Source: Myxococcales bacterium (lineage in GTDB: Bacteria > Myxococcota_A > Polyangia > Polyangiales > Ga0077539). From it: a stretch of 64,000 bases of DNA. Of this stretch, positions 55,579 through 64,000 are shown piece after piece (position 1 is the stretch's first letter; each line of letters starts with the position of its first letter). The notes beneath the pieces were generated by a model, which saw only the letters and a program-made list of their open reading frames with translations, searched no databases and had not been told where the DNA came from. The stretch is from positions 1 through 64,000 of the forward strand of contig JAAFIF010000020.1 of NCBI GenBank assembly GCA_013298625.1. The letters run 5' to 3'. The position numbers were made by a program, and so were the translations under genes.

Positions 55579-57543
55579 ATGTCTTCGTTGCGCTCTCTCG
55601 TCGCGCCGCTGTGCGCGCTGCTCGTCGCTTGCTCGCCGGCCACGCTCGCGTCCCCCGACGACGCGAGCGCTGCGCCCGACGTAGCCTCATCGCAGCCCGA
55701 CAGCGGCCCGGACGCGGCTGCTCCTGACGCGCGCGCGCCAGCCACAGACGCGGCGACGCCCGACGCTCGCGTCGAATCCGCGCCAGTGATCCCCTCGTTT
55801 TCGCACGGTACCGCGCCGGGCCTCTGCCTGCCCGACCCCGCTGCGCTCGGAACCTTCGCGACCCAAGCGCCGCCCACGCGCGGCTTCGTTCGCTTCGTGA
55901 CGCGCGCGGTGATGGCCGACGACCGCGCGAGCCCGTCGTACAGCGATGGCTTCAACGGCGACGCGACGATCAACCTCGTCACGCCGCGCGGAGGCCGCTG
56001 GAGGATCACCGCGCGCGGAGAAAACCTCGGTCTTCTTCACGCGTTTCGCGGCTGCGCTGGATCGCCGACGACAGCGCACGCGCAGCTCAACGGCGATGGA
56101 GTCATCAACGAGCTCGAGCTCGACCTCGACTCGCAGCGCGACGAGCGGTGGTTTCTCACGGTCGACGGCTGCGCCGCGGGCCGCAGGTGCCCGGTCGAGA
56201 TCGTCGCCGAGCGCATCGCGCCCCTCTCGGGCTGCGCTGTCGGCGTGTGCGAGACGAGCGAGCAGTGCGCGCTCGACCCTCGCGACGACGAGCGTTTTCT
56301 CTGCTCTCGTGGCCCGACGCGGGACGAGCTCTCGTCGGCCACCGTGCGCGACCTTGTCTTCGCGCGAGACACCAGCGGCAACGCGATCATCACCGGCTCG
56401 CTCACCGGCCCGGCGCGCGAGTGGAACACAACGATCCCCGTGTACTTCGTCCTCAGCCCCCCAGGGTTCAATCGAACCGGTCATCATTCGGGCGAGGTGA
56501 CCGTGCGCAACGGCAGGATCGTCGCGAGCCCGCAGACGCAGATCCCGCTCGAATCCACGCTGGTTCGCTTCTGGTTGATCGGCAGCGACCAGGCGCGATG
56601 GGGCTTCAATCCTCCGCCCGTCGCCGACGCGACGACGTCGGTCACGCTCTGGCAGCGTCGAGCCGAAGGTCAGTCGTGCGACGAGAGGGACCTCGCGACG
56701 CTGTGCGCGCTCGGCCACGTGTGCCGCGACGGAGCGTGTCGTCGCGCAGCGAGCGTCGCGCTCGATCGGTTGGTCGCGTATCGCGACGGCGCGCGCAACG
56801 AGCTGCGCGCGCGCGTCGAAGGCACGCGGGCTGGCAACGAGGCGGTCGCGCTCGATTGGCAGTGGCTCGACGCCTCGGGCGCTGTGAGTCACCAGCGACG
56901 CAACGGCGCGTCGTCGTCGCCGCGGTGGGTGGTGCGCGAAGAGAGCTCTTTCGACGCGCAGTGGTTCGAGCAAACGCCGGACGCCGTCGTCCCGTCGCTG
57001 CGCGCGCTGCGCGTGAGCGCGGACCCCGCGGTGAGCCTCACCGTCGCAATTCAGCCGACGATCGTCGCGGGCCCTGCACAGGCGTGCGACTCGCTGTCGC
57101 GCTCGTGCAGCGCGGGGCTCGTGTGCGAGCGCGGCGCGTGCATCCCTGCGGCGGTGCCCGCGTGCGAGAGGCCTTCGTTGGCTTCGCAGTGGGCGCCGAG
57201 CGACGCGGGCGAGCACGTGGTGTGGTCGTCGCAGCGACCGATGCGCGAGTCGACAGCCCCTTCATGCGGATCGATCACCCACGGCAACGCGTCGATCACC
57301 ACGGACTTCGTCGCGCCTGTGACCGGCGAGTACACGATCGACGCGAGCTCGCTGCCGAGCGAGGGCTCGCCGGTGATCCTCGAGGCGCTGCAAGGATGCC
57401 GCTCGGAGTCGTGCGTGGACTCGACGGCGCCGTCGATCACGCGCAGGCTCTGGGCGGGGCAAAGGCTGCGGCTCCGCGCGTGGTTCTCGAGCCGGTATCA
57501 AGGGGCGCAGCTGCGGGCGCGCCTCGCGCCGAGCGCGATGTGA
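55579..57543 (+). CDS. Large lipoprotein, Cys-paired modules, function unknown
   Basis: A 654-residue lipoprotein (signal SLRSLVAPLCALLVAC). Residues about 25-75 are a DA/PDA-rich linker. Two similar modules appear near residues 100-215 and 535-650, each a beta-sandwich-like segment with Cys and Gly (GRWRITARGENLGLLHAFRG; VTGEYTIDASSLPSEGSPVI), a pattern seen in pre-peptidase C-terminal (PPC) domains. Two EGF-like CxxxxxC strings lie at SGCAVGVCETSEQCALDPRD and ACDSLSRSCSAGLVCERGAC. No catalytic motif is seen. It converges on the TPR lipoprotein with a 24-bp gap. Confidence 0.75.
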   Translation: MSSLRSLVAPLCALLVACSPATLASPDDASAAPDVASSQPDSGPDAAAPDARAPATDAATPDARVESAPVIPSFSHGTAPGLCLPDPAALGTFATQAPPTRGFVRFVTRAVMADDRASPSYSDGFNGDATINLVTPRGGRWRITARGENLGLLHAFRGCAGSPTTAHAQLNGDGVINELELDLDSQRDERWFLTVDGCAAGRRCPVEIVAERIAPLSGCAVGVCETSEQCALDPRDDERFLCSRGPTRDELSSATVRDLVFARDTSGNAIITGSLTGPAREWNTTIPVYFVLSPPGFNRTGHHSGEVTVRNGRIVASPQTQIPLESTLVRFWLIGSDQARWGFNPPPVADATTSVTLWQRRAEGQSCDERDLATLCALGHVCRDGACRRAASVALDRLVAYRDGARNELRARVEGTRAGNEAVALDWQWLDASGAVSHQRRNGASSSPRWVVREESSFDAQWFEQTPDAVVPSLRALRVSADPAVSLTVAIQPTIVAGPAQACDSLSRSCSAGLVCERGACIPAAVPACERPSLASQWAPSDAGEHVVWSSQRPMRESTAPSCGSITHGNASITTDFVAPVTGEYTIDASSLPSEGSPVILEALQGCRSESCVDSTAPSITRRLWAGQRLRLRAWFSSRYQGAQLRARLAPSAM

Positions 57544-57567
57544 GCCGATGTTTGCGGGGCTCGCGGC

Positions 57568-58692
57568 CTACTGGCACGTGAGCTGCGCGCGTCGCGCGGT
57601 CACCCTCGCCACGAGCGTGGCGTCCGAGCTCGCTGCTTCGAGCGCTTGCGGTTCGCGCTCGCAACCCCAACGCGAATCGCGCTGCGCGCCGACGTCCCAC
57701 AGCCGCACGGCGTCCGCGCCGCGATCGCTGTCGCGCAGCTCGTTCATCGCGCGGTCGAGCATCGAGCGCAGCAGCTCGGGGTCCTCTGCGCTGGCGCGGA
57801 CGAGTCCTTCGAGCAGCGCAGCGGACGCGTTGCCTCGGCTGCGCGCGAGCGTGGCGGCGAGGTCTCGCGCCGCTTCTCGCACGATCGTCGCGGCCCCCGA
57901 GCGACGGGCTCGCGCGATCGCCAGCGCAAACGCGCTCGCAGCGTCGGGCTCCCTCGACTGGTTGAGGCGCACCCAGCCGAGCTTGTACGTCGCGTACGGC
58001 GCGACCGGGCTCTGCTCGTCGATCGCCGCGCGCTCGAAGGCCACCGCGGCCTGCTCCCACTCTCCGCGCACGAAGTAGTGATCGCCAAAGAACACCCACG
58101 CGTGCGCGGTCCACGGCGACGACGGAAACCTTCGAATCATCGAGAAATACGCCTCGCGCGCTTCTCTCCTCCAGCTCGCCAGGGCCGCCGCGAGCGCGTA
58201 GCTCGCCTCGTCCGAGCGCGGCGCGTCGGGATGCTCGCGCAGCCTTCGCTCGAGCACCGTGATCGCGAAGGTCATCGCGCGGTCGTACTGCGCCAGTCGT
58301 TGCCGTTGCGGCTCGCTCGCGCGCGCGAGCGCCGCGGGGTCTCGGGACGGCGGGACGACGTCCGTCGGGGCGTCCTCGGCGCCTTCGACCGGCGCGGACG
58401 CAGCCCACGGGACGCGCTCGTCCGCGCCGTCGAGCGCAGCGCGTTCGTCGTCGGCGAGCTCGAGCGCCGCGCGCGCGATGCGAAGCAGCGCGTCGGGACG
58501 CTGCGGATCCGCTGGGCGCAGCGAGCGTTCGAGGGCGACGAGCGTTGTCAGCGTGAGTCGTGGCGCGGGCGCTTCGGCTCCGACCGCGGTCGCTGCGACG
58601 GCTGCGCTCGTCGGACCCGTCACCGACGGTCGAGCGGCTGCTCGGTCTGCGCAAGCGGCGACCATGCAGAGAGCGAGGACGAGTGGCTTCAA
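57568..58692 (-). CDS. TPR-type lipoprotein
   Basis: A 374-residue lipoprotein. A TTG start (LKPLVLALCMVAAC) gives a lipobox at Cys 14. The body is a helical repeat with TPR-like units: EASYALAAALASWRREAREA, AHAWVFFGDHYFVRGEWEQA, ATYKLGWVRLNQSREPDAAS and REAARDLAATLARSRGNASA. Similar lipoproteins act as scaffolds in myxobacterial envelope complexes. The C-terminal 40 residues hold a Cys pair (GCEREPQ; QLTCQ). A GGAGGAG ribosome site just before the TTG supports this start over upstream ATGs. Confidence 0.78.
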   Translation of the reverse strand: MKPLVLALCMVAACADRAAARPSVTGPTSAAVAATAVGAEAPAPRLTLTTLVALERSLRPADPQRPDALLRIARAALELADDERAALDGADERVPWAASAPVEGAEDAPTDVVPPSRDPAALARASEPQRQRLAQYDRAMTFAITVLERRLREHPDAPRSDEASYALAAALASWRREAREAYFSMIRRFPSSPWTAHAWVFFGDHYFVRGEWEQAAVAFERAAIDEQSPVAPYATYKLGWVRLNQSREPDAASAFALAIARARRSGAATIVREAARDLAATLARSRGNASAALLEGLVRASAEDPELLRSMLDRAMNELRDSDRGADAVRLWDVGAQRDSRWGCEREPQALEAASSDATLVARVTARRAQLTCQ

Positions 58693-58695
58693 GAT

Positions 58696-58702
58696 CTCCT
58701 CC
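58696..58702 (-). promoter_or_regulatory. Strong ribosome binding site for TTG start
   Basis: GGAGGAG on the minus strand, 3-7 bp before the TTG at 58692. It is the strongest Shine-Dalgarno match that I noted in the window and decides the unusual TTG start of the TPR lipoprotein. Confidence 0.65.
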
Positions 58703-58785
58703 GAAGGGGCTGCGCTTCGAGTGTGCCCGACGGTGATCGACAACGCACGCGTCCCTTGACCGCGCGCTGCAACCGCGCGAGGCCT

Positions 58786-59298
58786 ATGACGTCCATGCAG
58801 TTTACCGTGTCGCTCTCGACGGTGTTTCGCTGTTCGCTCGAGCGCGCGTTCAAGGCGCCGATGTTGTGTGACATCGCGAGGGTGCACACGGGCTACCTCG
58901 TGATGCCGAAGGTCACGCACTGCACAAATGACGAAGCGTGGGGACGAGTGGGGTCATCCAAGCGCGTGATCGGCGCGCGCTCGATCGCCTTCAGGGGCGG
59001 CGAGGCCTCGACCGATCGCGTGCTCGTGCGTGACGAAAACGAGTACTGGAAGATCCAGGTCGACGACTTTCAAACGTGGATCGTGGGGTTCGAGCGCTTC
59101 GTGGGCGAGTGGCGCGTGACCGAGCTCGCGCCCAACGAGGTGCGCGTGGACTACACGTACACGCTGCACGCGGGCGCGCCGCTGTTGGCGCCGCTGCAGT
59201 GGCTCTTCGCCAAGGGATTTTGGCCGGTGTACATGAAGCGCGTGCTCGAGAACGTGCGGGTGTTGGCCGAGGGCGACGCGCCGTTCTTGTACGCGTGA
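58786..59298 (+). CDS. SRPBCC (START/polyketide-cyclase fold) protein
   Basis: A 170-residue single-domain protein with the helix-grip fold: VSLSTVFRCSLERAFKAPML, then VHTGYLVMPKVTHCTNDEAW, several strands (SIAFRGGEASTDRVLVRDEN; FERFVGEWRVTELAPNEVRV), and a long C-terminal helix (LLAPLQWLFAKGFWPVYMKR). It would bind a hydrophobic ligand; the catalytic role is unknown. ATG 58786 is used. It is divergent from the TPR lipoprotein. Confidence 0.83.
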   Translation: MTSMQFTVSLSTVFRCSLERAFKAPMLCDIARVHTGYLVMPKVTHCTNDEAWGRVGSSKRVIGARSIAFRGGEASTDRVLVRDENEYWKIQVDDFQTWIVGFERFVGEWRVTELAPNEVRVDYTYTLHAGAPLLAPLQWLFAKGFWPVYMKRVLENVRVLAEGDAPFLYA

Positions 59299-59362
59299 TC
59301 GCGGCGCGTGAACCGCGCGCCTCGCGGAGCGCGGCGCGTGAGTCGTTGTATCGTCGACGCTG

Positions 59363-61897
59363 ATGTTCGTGGAGAAGTCTGGGAGGATGCGTCGCGTCGC
59401 GATGCGTTTTGCGGCGGCCGCGGCGCTCGCGTTGACGGCGTGCGGTGAGCCGATGCAGCCATCTGCCGACGACGCAGACATCGCGCGCGACGCGACGGCG
59501 TCCGTCGACGCAGCGACGCTGATGGACGCGGCGCTGATGGACGCGGTCGGGCGCGACGTCGCCTCCAGCGACGTGGGGCTCGACCGCGCTCTCGAGTCCG
59601 ACGTCGACGCTGCCGACAGCGCCAACGTTGACGCAACGAACGACATCACGGCGGACTCCGCGTCGGACGCCGCGCAGCACGCCGCGCAAGACGTCGCTCT
59701 CGATGCCGCGCCGGACGTCGCGCAAGACGTCGCGCAAGACGTCGCGCAAGACGTCGCGCAAGACGTCGTGTTGGACGTCGCTCACGACGCACCCTCGCTC
59801 GACGCGGACGCGATGGAGGGGCGCGACGCCTCAGAGGACGCGACCGTGGCGCTCGACGTTGGCCCCGACGTCGTATGCGGGCCTGCTGAATCGCTGTGCC
59901 GCGAACGATGCGTGAATACTCAGTCCGACCTCGCTCACTGCGGCGGCTGCGACGAGGCTTGTCCGGCGGTCGCCAACGCGACGTCGCGCTGCTCCGCCGG
60001 TCGCTGCGCGCTCGACGCGTGCGCTGCGGGGTTCGCGGACTGCGACGGCGCGGCCGCGAATGGATGCGAAGCCGACCTTCGGGAGAACGTCGCGCATTGC
60101 GGCGCGTGTGGCGTGGCGTGCGGATCGATCGCAAACGGGACCGCGACGTGCTCTGCGGGGCGCTGCGTCGCGGCGATGTGCGAGCGCGGCTACCGCGCAG
60201 TCGGCGCTCGATGCGTCGGCGAGGGCGGCGTGCGACCGCTGGCTCCGCAGTCGCTCGCGAACACGTCGCTGCTGCGGCCGACGTTGCGGTTCGTGCTTCC
60301 TGCCAACGCCGACGGCGCGGTCGTTCAGCTCTGCTACGACCGCGCGTGCACGACGGAGATCGCGCGGTTGTTGGTCACCGGGAGCAGCGCGCGACCCGCG
60401 GTGAATCTACCGCAGAGACGGCCTGTGTTCTGGCGAGCACGGGCGCGAGTGGGCGCTGAAGAAGACTACGAGTTCGGCCCCACATGGCTGTTTCATACGC
60501 CTGCCGCGGATGCGACGAGCGGCGTGGACACGAGCGCGCAGCCGCACGTCGACGTCAACGGTGACGGCTACGACGACGTGGTCGTAGGGTCTCCGAACGC
60601 GCCCGCTGCGGGCGTCGCGACCGCGGGCTACGTGCAGGTGTTTCACGGCTCGAACGTCGGACTCGCGGCGACGGCCGCGCGCACGATCAACGGAACGGCG
60701 GTCGGTCAGCAGCTGGGCCGAACCGTCTCTGGCGCAGGCGACGTGAACGGCGACGGCTTCGGCGACGTGTTGATCGGAACTCCGCGCGCAAGGGTGTCGG
60801 GCCGCTTTGAGACCGGGAGCGTCGGCGTCTATCTCGGCGGCGCCGCGGGGCTCGCCGCGAGTCCCGTGCGTGTGATCGCCGGCGTCGCCGACTCGGACAA
60901 CTACGGAACGGCCATCAGCAGCGCAGGCGACGTCAACGGCGACGGCTACGCGGACACGCTCCTCGGGGTGCCCAACTCACAGACCTCGGCGTCGCTGTTC
61001 GGCGGTCAGGTGCTGGTTTACTACGGCAGTCGAACAGGCGTTGAACTGACAGGGTTCACGTTGTTCGAAGGCGACGCGCAAGAGCGAAGCGGCTGGGCCG
61101 TCGCGGGCGGCGCGGATTTCAACGGCGACGGCCTGGCGGACATCGTCTACGGCGCGCCCAACGCGCACCCGGGAGGGCGAGCGAGCGCGGGCCGCGTGTA
61201 CGTCGCGCTCGGCGCCCCGATGGGGCTCCTGCCCGCGACGGTTTCGAGCGTCGATGGCTCGGTGGCTGGCGATCGATTCGGCACGGCGATCGCCACGGCG
61301 GACATCAACGGCGACGGCTTCTCCGACGTGATCGCAGGCGCGCCGTTCGCGCAGCGCGCGGGGCTCTTCAGCGCAGGCGAAGCGAGCGTGCACCTCGGCG
61401 GAGCGACTGGCGTCGCGACCTCGCGCTGGTGGACGTACAACGGCACCGCCGCGGGCTCGGGCGCTGGCTCGGTGGTGTCGGGCGCCGGCGACGTCGACGG
61501 CGATGGAGACTGCGAGGTGTTGGTCGCGAGCCCGGGCCTCACGATCGCGGGTCGAATGTTCGCTGGCGAGGTGCGGCTCTTCTCGTCGAGCGCGACCGGC
61601 GTCTCGACGACCGCCGCGCAGGTGTTCGAAGGCGCAGCGCAAGAGAGGCTCGCCAGCGCCTTGGCTTGGGCGGGCGACGTCAATCGCGACGGCTACGCGG
61701 ACTTCTTGATCGGCGCTGGCTACGCGTCTCCTGGCGGGCGCGAGTTTGCGGGCGCAGCGAGGCTGTACCACGGCAGCGCGTCAGGCGTCGTGCTCCCGGC
61801 GGCGACCGTGATCGAAGGGCCGAGGATGTACGACTACCTCGGAAGCTCTCTTGCGCTTTGGCGACGACCGCGCGCGGTGCGGTCGTGTGGGCGCTGA
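59363..61897 (+). CDS. FG-GAP repeat lipoprotein with Cys modules and low-complexity linker
   Basis: An 844-residue surface protein. The signal is RFAAAAALALTAC. Residues about 30-165 are an Asp/Ala/Val-rich linker with tandem DVAQ units. Residues about 170-285 hold two Cys modules (HCGGCDEACPAVANATSRCS; HCGACGVACGSIANGTATCS) like those in the lipoprotein at 24628. Residues about 390-830 are some seven FG-GAP blades with the Ca-binding loop DxNGDGYxD (DVNGDGYDDVVVGSPNAPAA; DVNGDGFGDVLIGTPRARVS), forming an integrin-alpha-like propeller. The ligand is unknown. An alternative start at 59387 (MRRVAMRF) also keeps the signal. Confidence 0.86.
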   Translation: MFVEKSGRMRRVAMRFAAAAALALTACGEPMQPSADDADIARDATASVDAATLMDAALMDAVGRDVASSDVGLDRALESDVDAADSANVDATNDITADSASDAAQHAAQDVALDAAPDVAQDVAQDVAQDVAQDVVLDVAHDAPSLDADAMEGRDASEDATVALDVGPDVVCGPAESLCRERCVNTQSDLAHCGGCDEACPAVANATSRCSAGRCALDACAAGFADCDGAAANGCEADLRENVAHCGACGVACGSIANGTATCSAGRCVAAMCERGYRAVGARCVGEGGVRPLAPQSLANTSLLRPTLRFVLPANADGAVVQLCYDRACTTEIARLLVTGSSARPAVNLPQRRPVFWRARARVGAEEDYEFGPTWLFHTPAADATSGVDTSAQPHVDVNGDGYDDVVVGSPNAPAAGVATAGYVQVFHGSNVGLAATAARTINGTAVGQQLGRTVSGAGDVNGDGFGDVLIGTPRARVSGRFETGSVGVYLGGAAGLAASPVRVIAGVADSDNYGTAISSAGDVNGDGYADTLLGVPNSQTSASLFGGQVLVYYGSRTGVELTGFTLFEGDAQERSGWAVAGGADFNGDGLADIVYGAPNAHPGGRASAGRVYVALGAPMGLLPATVSSVDGSVAGDRFGTAIATADINGDGFSDVIAGAPFAQRAGLFSAGEASVHLGGATGVATSRWWTYNGTAAGSGAGSVVSGAGDVDGDGDCEVLVASPGLTIAGRMFAGEVRLFSSSATGVSTTAAQVFEGAAQERLASALAWAGDVNRDGYADFLIGAGYASPGGREFAGAARLYHGSASGVVLPAATVIEGPRMYDYLGSSLALWRRPRAVRSCGR
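59714..59761 (+). repeat. 12-bp tandem repeat in the FG-GAP gene
   Basis: Four perfect tandem copies of GACGTCGCGCAA, then a diverged fifth (GACGTCGTGTTG), encode D-V-A-Q units. Slipped-strand changes here would alter linker length in steps of four residues without a frameshift. Confidence 0.85.
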
Positions 61898-61936
61898 GTG
61901 AACTCGAGGCGAGCGCGCGGCGTATCCTCGGCCGTG

Positions 61937-62725
61937 ATGATCACCTCGAGACGCACGGCGATCGCCGCGGCGATGATGCTCTGCTCCGCTGGCTGCGCGA
62001 ACACGAGCGATGCGATGCGGCGAGACCTGCACGTCGCCGTCGAGCCTCCGCCGCCGGGCGACGTTCGGCGCCCGCCCGATGAGCAAGAGCAGCGGCAGCA
62101 GGTCGTCGCCCCCGTTCCTGTCTCTTCGTGGCCCGCGCCGTTGAGCGCGTTTCAGTCGTCCGGCGGTGACCGCAGCGGCGAGTGGGTCGACCCTCCGCCG
62201 AACACGCCGGACAACGCGCGCGAGCCGCTCTCGCCGCGGGAGTTGCGGCACGCCCGCGGGACCCCGATGCCGCAGTCGTCGTCGGTCGCGGGCGCGTTCT
62301 ACGGCGAGGCGATCAACCCCGACGCGAGGCCGAGCGACAACTGCGGCGGAACGCACCTCGCCATCATGTACGTCCCCGCTGCGAGCTACGTGCTCGCGCG
62401 GCTCGCCGTGCACGCTGCGGTCACGCGGCTCGGCGTGTTCGAAGACGACGGCGGCCGCCCCGGCCGGCTGCTCGCGATCGGCGACGCGCGCCCCTCCCAA
62501 GACCCAGGCTGGAACGAGGCCGCCCTCGATCACCCGCTGCCGCTTCGCGCCATGCATCGCTATTGGATCTACAAATCCAGCGGCGGTTGCTCGGCCTCGG
62601 ACGGCGCGGCGATGCCCCTCTACTACGGCCACTTCGACGGCTCAGGAGAAGCCGCGTGGGAGGGCCCGCACCGCGGTCACGCGTACGTCCTGCGCATGTA
62701 CGGGACGCGCAGCGCGGGCCCGTGA
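61937..62725 (+). CDS. Lipoprotein, function unknown
   Basis: A 262-residue lipoprotein (signal TAIAAAMMLCSAGC). Residues about 20-100 are Pro/Gln/Arg-rich and disordered. From residue 115 a beta-rich domain follows (SVAGAFYGEAINPDARPSDN; LARLAVHAAVTRLGVFEDDG; MHRYWIYKSSGGCSASDGAA) and ends HRGHAYVLRMYG, with features of a carbohydrate-binding-like sandwich. No family is recognised. The ATG at 61937 is chosen; GTG 61934 is equally possible. Confidence 0.7.
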   Translation: MITSRRTAIAAAMMLCSAGCANTSDAMRRDLHVAVEPPPPGDVRRPPDEQEQRQQVVAPVPVSSWPAPLSAFQSSGGDRSGEWVDPPPNTPDNAREPLSPRELRHARGTPMPQSSSVAGAFYGEAINPDARPSDNCGGTHLAIMYVPAASYVLARLAVHAAVTRLGVFEDDGGRPGRLLAIGDARPSQDPGWNEAALDHPLPLRAMHRYWIYKSSGGCSASDGAAMPLYYGHFDGSGEAAWEGPHRGHAYVLRMYGTRSAGP

Positions 62726-62732
62726 GCGCTCG

Positions 62733-63917
62733 CTACTTGAACTGCTTGGCGAGCTTGAGCCGCTGCGTCTGGTAGTTGCTGCCCATCCCCTGGCCGTACA
62801 GCTTCGCGGGGACCTCGCTGTTGCGAAAGAACACCAGGCGAAAGAGCGGGTGTCCGTCTTCGATCAAGAACGGGACGTCGTGGTTGCGCACCTCGAGGAC
62901 GACCGCGGCCGCGGTCTCTGCCGGCGACTTGCCCTGCGCCCAGCCGAAGCCCGAGTCGAAGAAGCCCGCGTAGTGCGTGCGCATCTCGCCCGAGCCCGCG
63001 TCGAAGGGGACCATCTCTGCGCACAAGTGCGGCGGCAGTCGAACGAGCTCGCGCGAGGCGAAGATGTAGAACTCGTCGGGCTCCAAGATCACGGGCTCGT
63101 CCTTGGCCCAGGCGACGCGCTCCCAGAAGCGTTCGCGAGGCAAATCCCTGGACGCGAGATCAATGGGCCGCGCCGTCTTGCGCGCGCGGTAGCCCACGAT
63201 GTCCCCTTGCGCGCCGCGCAGGTGCACCGAGAGAAAGAGCCCCTGTCCGAGGCGCAGCGAGCGCGTGTCCAGCGGTCGCCCCGCGCGGTCGATCACCATG
63301 GGCTCTTGCTCGAGCTCGGTGCGCAGATCCGCGTCGTCGAGCAGCGAGGGGCCGCACTGAAAGCGAATCTGCGACAGCGTGTCGCCCGCGCGCGCCACGA
63401 TCGGAAACGACCTCGCGACGACCTCGATGTACAGCGCTCCGCGGTAGCCGTCGGGCACCTCGTCGAACGCCACGCCGTTCTCGGTGACCAACCGAGTGAA
63501 GACGTCGAGCCTGCCGGTCGAGCTCTTCGGGTTGGCCCGCGCGCTCACGCCCTCGGGCAGCGCGAGCGACTCTTCGCAGCGAAACAGATAGACCGCGTTG
63601 CGCTCGAGGACCATCCCCTCGGCGCCGAGCTCGAACGAGTGCCACCCGAAGCGCTCGAGCTTCTTCTCGATGCCCTCTTCGCCGGGCAGCATCGAGCACT
63701 GCAGCCGCCAGCCGCGCTTGGACAGCCGCAGGTCGAGCGAGTTGGGTTGAATTTGTGTGCTCGTCACGTCGACGCCCGTCGCGACGACGCCCTCGCGCAG
63801 CGCGCGCTCGATCCACTGCGACGGCTGGATTCCTGGCCGCGTCAGCTCGGCCAACGTCGATGCGCGCGTGGCTGTCGTCGGTCGGGGCGCAGGCGGATCG
63901 TGAGGAGCCATGGTCAT
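62733..63917 (-). CDS. dcd: Long-form 2'-deoxycytidine 5'-triphosphate deaminase
   Basis: A 394-residue two-domain member of the dCTP deaminase family (PF06559-type), about twice the size of E. coli Dcd. It makes dUTP for dTMP synthesis. The trimeric active-site segment is ARANPKSSTGRLDVFTRLVT, with Ser and Arg as in Dcd, followed by PDGYRGALYIEVVARSFPIV. The second half repeats the fold (MRTHYAGFFDSGFGWAQGKS; AVVLEVRNHDVPFLIEDGHP). The N-terminus has TRPGIQPSQWIERALREGVV. It converges on the lipoprotein with 7 bp between. The last 83 bp of the window hold only its upstream region. Confidence 0.9.
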   Translation of the reverse strand: MTMAPHDPPAPRPTTATRASTLAELTRPGIQPSQWIERALREGVVATGVDVTSTQIQPNSLDLRLSKRGWRLQCSMLPGEEGIEKKLERFGWHSFELGAEGMVLERNAVYLFRCEESLALPEGVSARANPKSSTGRLDVFTRLVTENGVAFDEVPDGYRGALYIEVVARSFPIVARAGDTLSQIRFQCGPSLLDDADLRTELEQEPMVIDRAGRPLDTRSLRLGQGLFLSVHLRGAQGDIVGYRARKTARPIDLASRDLPRERFWERVAWAKDEPVILEPDEFYIFASRELVRLPPHLCAEMVPFDAGSGEMRTHYAGFFDSGFGWAQGKSPAETAAAVVLEVRNHDVPFLIEDGHPLFRLVFFRNSEVPAKLYGQGMGSNYQTQRLKLAKQFK

Positions 63918-64000
63918 GGTGGGACGCGAGCGTATTTCGTCAGTCCATTTGCAGCGAATCTGCGGAAAATTGGACCTCGCGAATGAGCCGTTGTACCCGC

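Noticed and set aside
59299..59362. GC-rich hairpin and direct repeat (GCGGCGCGTGA) between the SRPBCC and FG-GAP genes
   Set aside because: Short and expected by chance at this GC content; no T-run for a terminator.

Overview
The window is a high-GC chromosome segment, most likely from a Sandaracinus-like or other polyangial myxobacterium. The reasons are the density of lipoproteins and secreted proteins with Asp/Ala-rich linkers after the signal peptide, Cys-rich repeat lipoproteins, two proteins ending in MYXO-CTERM-type sorting tails, FG-GAP repeat proteins, a bactofilin, and a Wzx/Wzy exopolysaccharide locus of the kind myxobacteria use for EPS or spore-coat polymers. GTG and TTG starts and 4-bp stop/start overlaps are common. 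I see no rRNA, tRNA, CRISPR array, integrase or intact transposase. The organism call is inference from gene content.

Bases 1-16853 are an exopolysaccharide assembly and export locus. It holds a flippase (5' end outside the window), three GT4 glycosyltransferases, a zinc-ribbon methyltransferase, a nucleotidyltransferase-like/left-handed beta-helix protein, a phosphoglycosyl transferase that starts the lipid-linked unit, a Wzz/GumC co-polymerase with a degenerate kinase-like tail, a Wza-type outer-membrane lipoprotein, a deacetylase-like protein, a Wzy/WaaL-type polymerase or ligase, and a WecG/TagA/CpsF transferase. Woven into it are all the parts of a partner-switching regulator: a STAS antagonist (first gene of the reverse-strand operon), an RsbW-like ATPase and a receiver-PP2C phosphatase (between glycosyltransferase genes).

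Bases 16900-30023 are mainly housekeeping: hisB-hisH-hisA, an MFS transporter, hemB of the aspartate-type metal site, two FmdB-like small proteins, an APH-fold kinase, a beta-propeller protein, a Cys-rich lipoprotein with a DUF5648-like end, an HSL-type esterase coupled to a LOG-family protein, and an M20 amidohydrolase. Two non-coding blocks (3459-3970 and 22227-22698) carry REPIN-like inverted repeats sharing one head sequence. The second is a nested palindrome.

Bases 30267-44796 hold a PspA-YbjN pair, an SDR enzyme, a Cys-rich lipoprotein, a bactofilin, an XRE-cupin regulator, a Uma2-family protein, secreted propeller proteins, a CX4CH lipoprotein, an aminotransferase followed by a PaaZ/BoxD-like aldehyde dehydrogenase, an unrecognised 372-residue protein, and a two-gene ATPase-HNH operon resembling the Septu (PtuAB) anti-phage system.

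Bases 44948-62725 are dominated by envelope and secreted proteins: two paralogous M23 peptidases around a lipoprotein, a methyltransferase, an MFS transporter, a five-haem cytochrome leading into two tandem paralogous lipoproteins, a lipoprotein with a NuiA-like domain, a large two-part lipoprotein, a TPR lipoprotein, an SRPBCC protein and an FG-GAP lipoprotein. A long-form dCTP deaminase closes the window.
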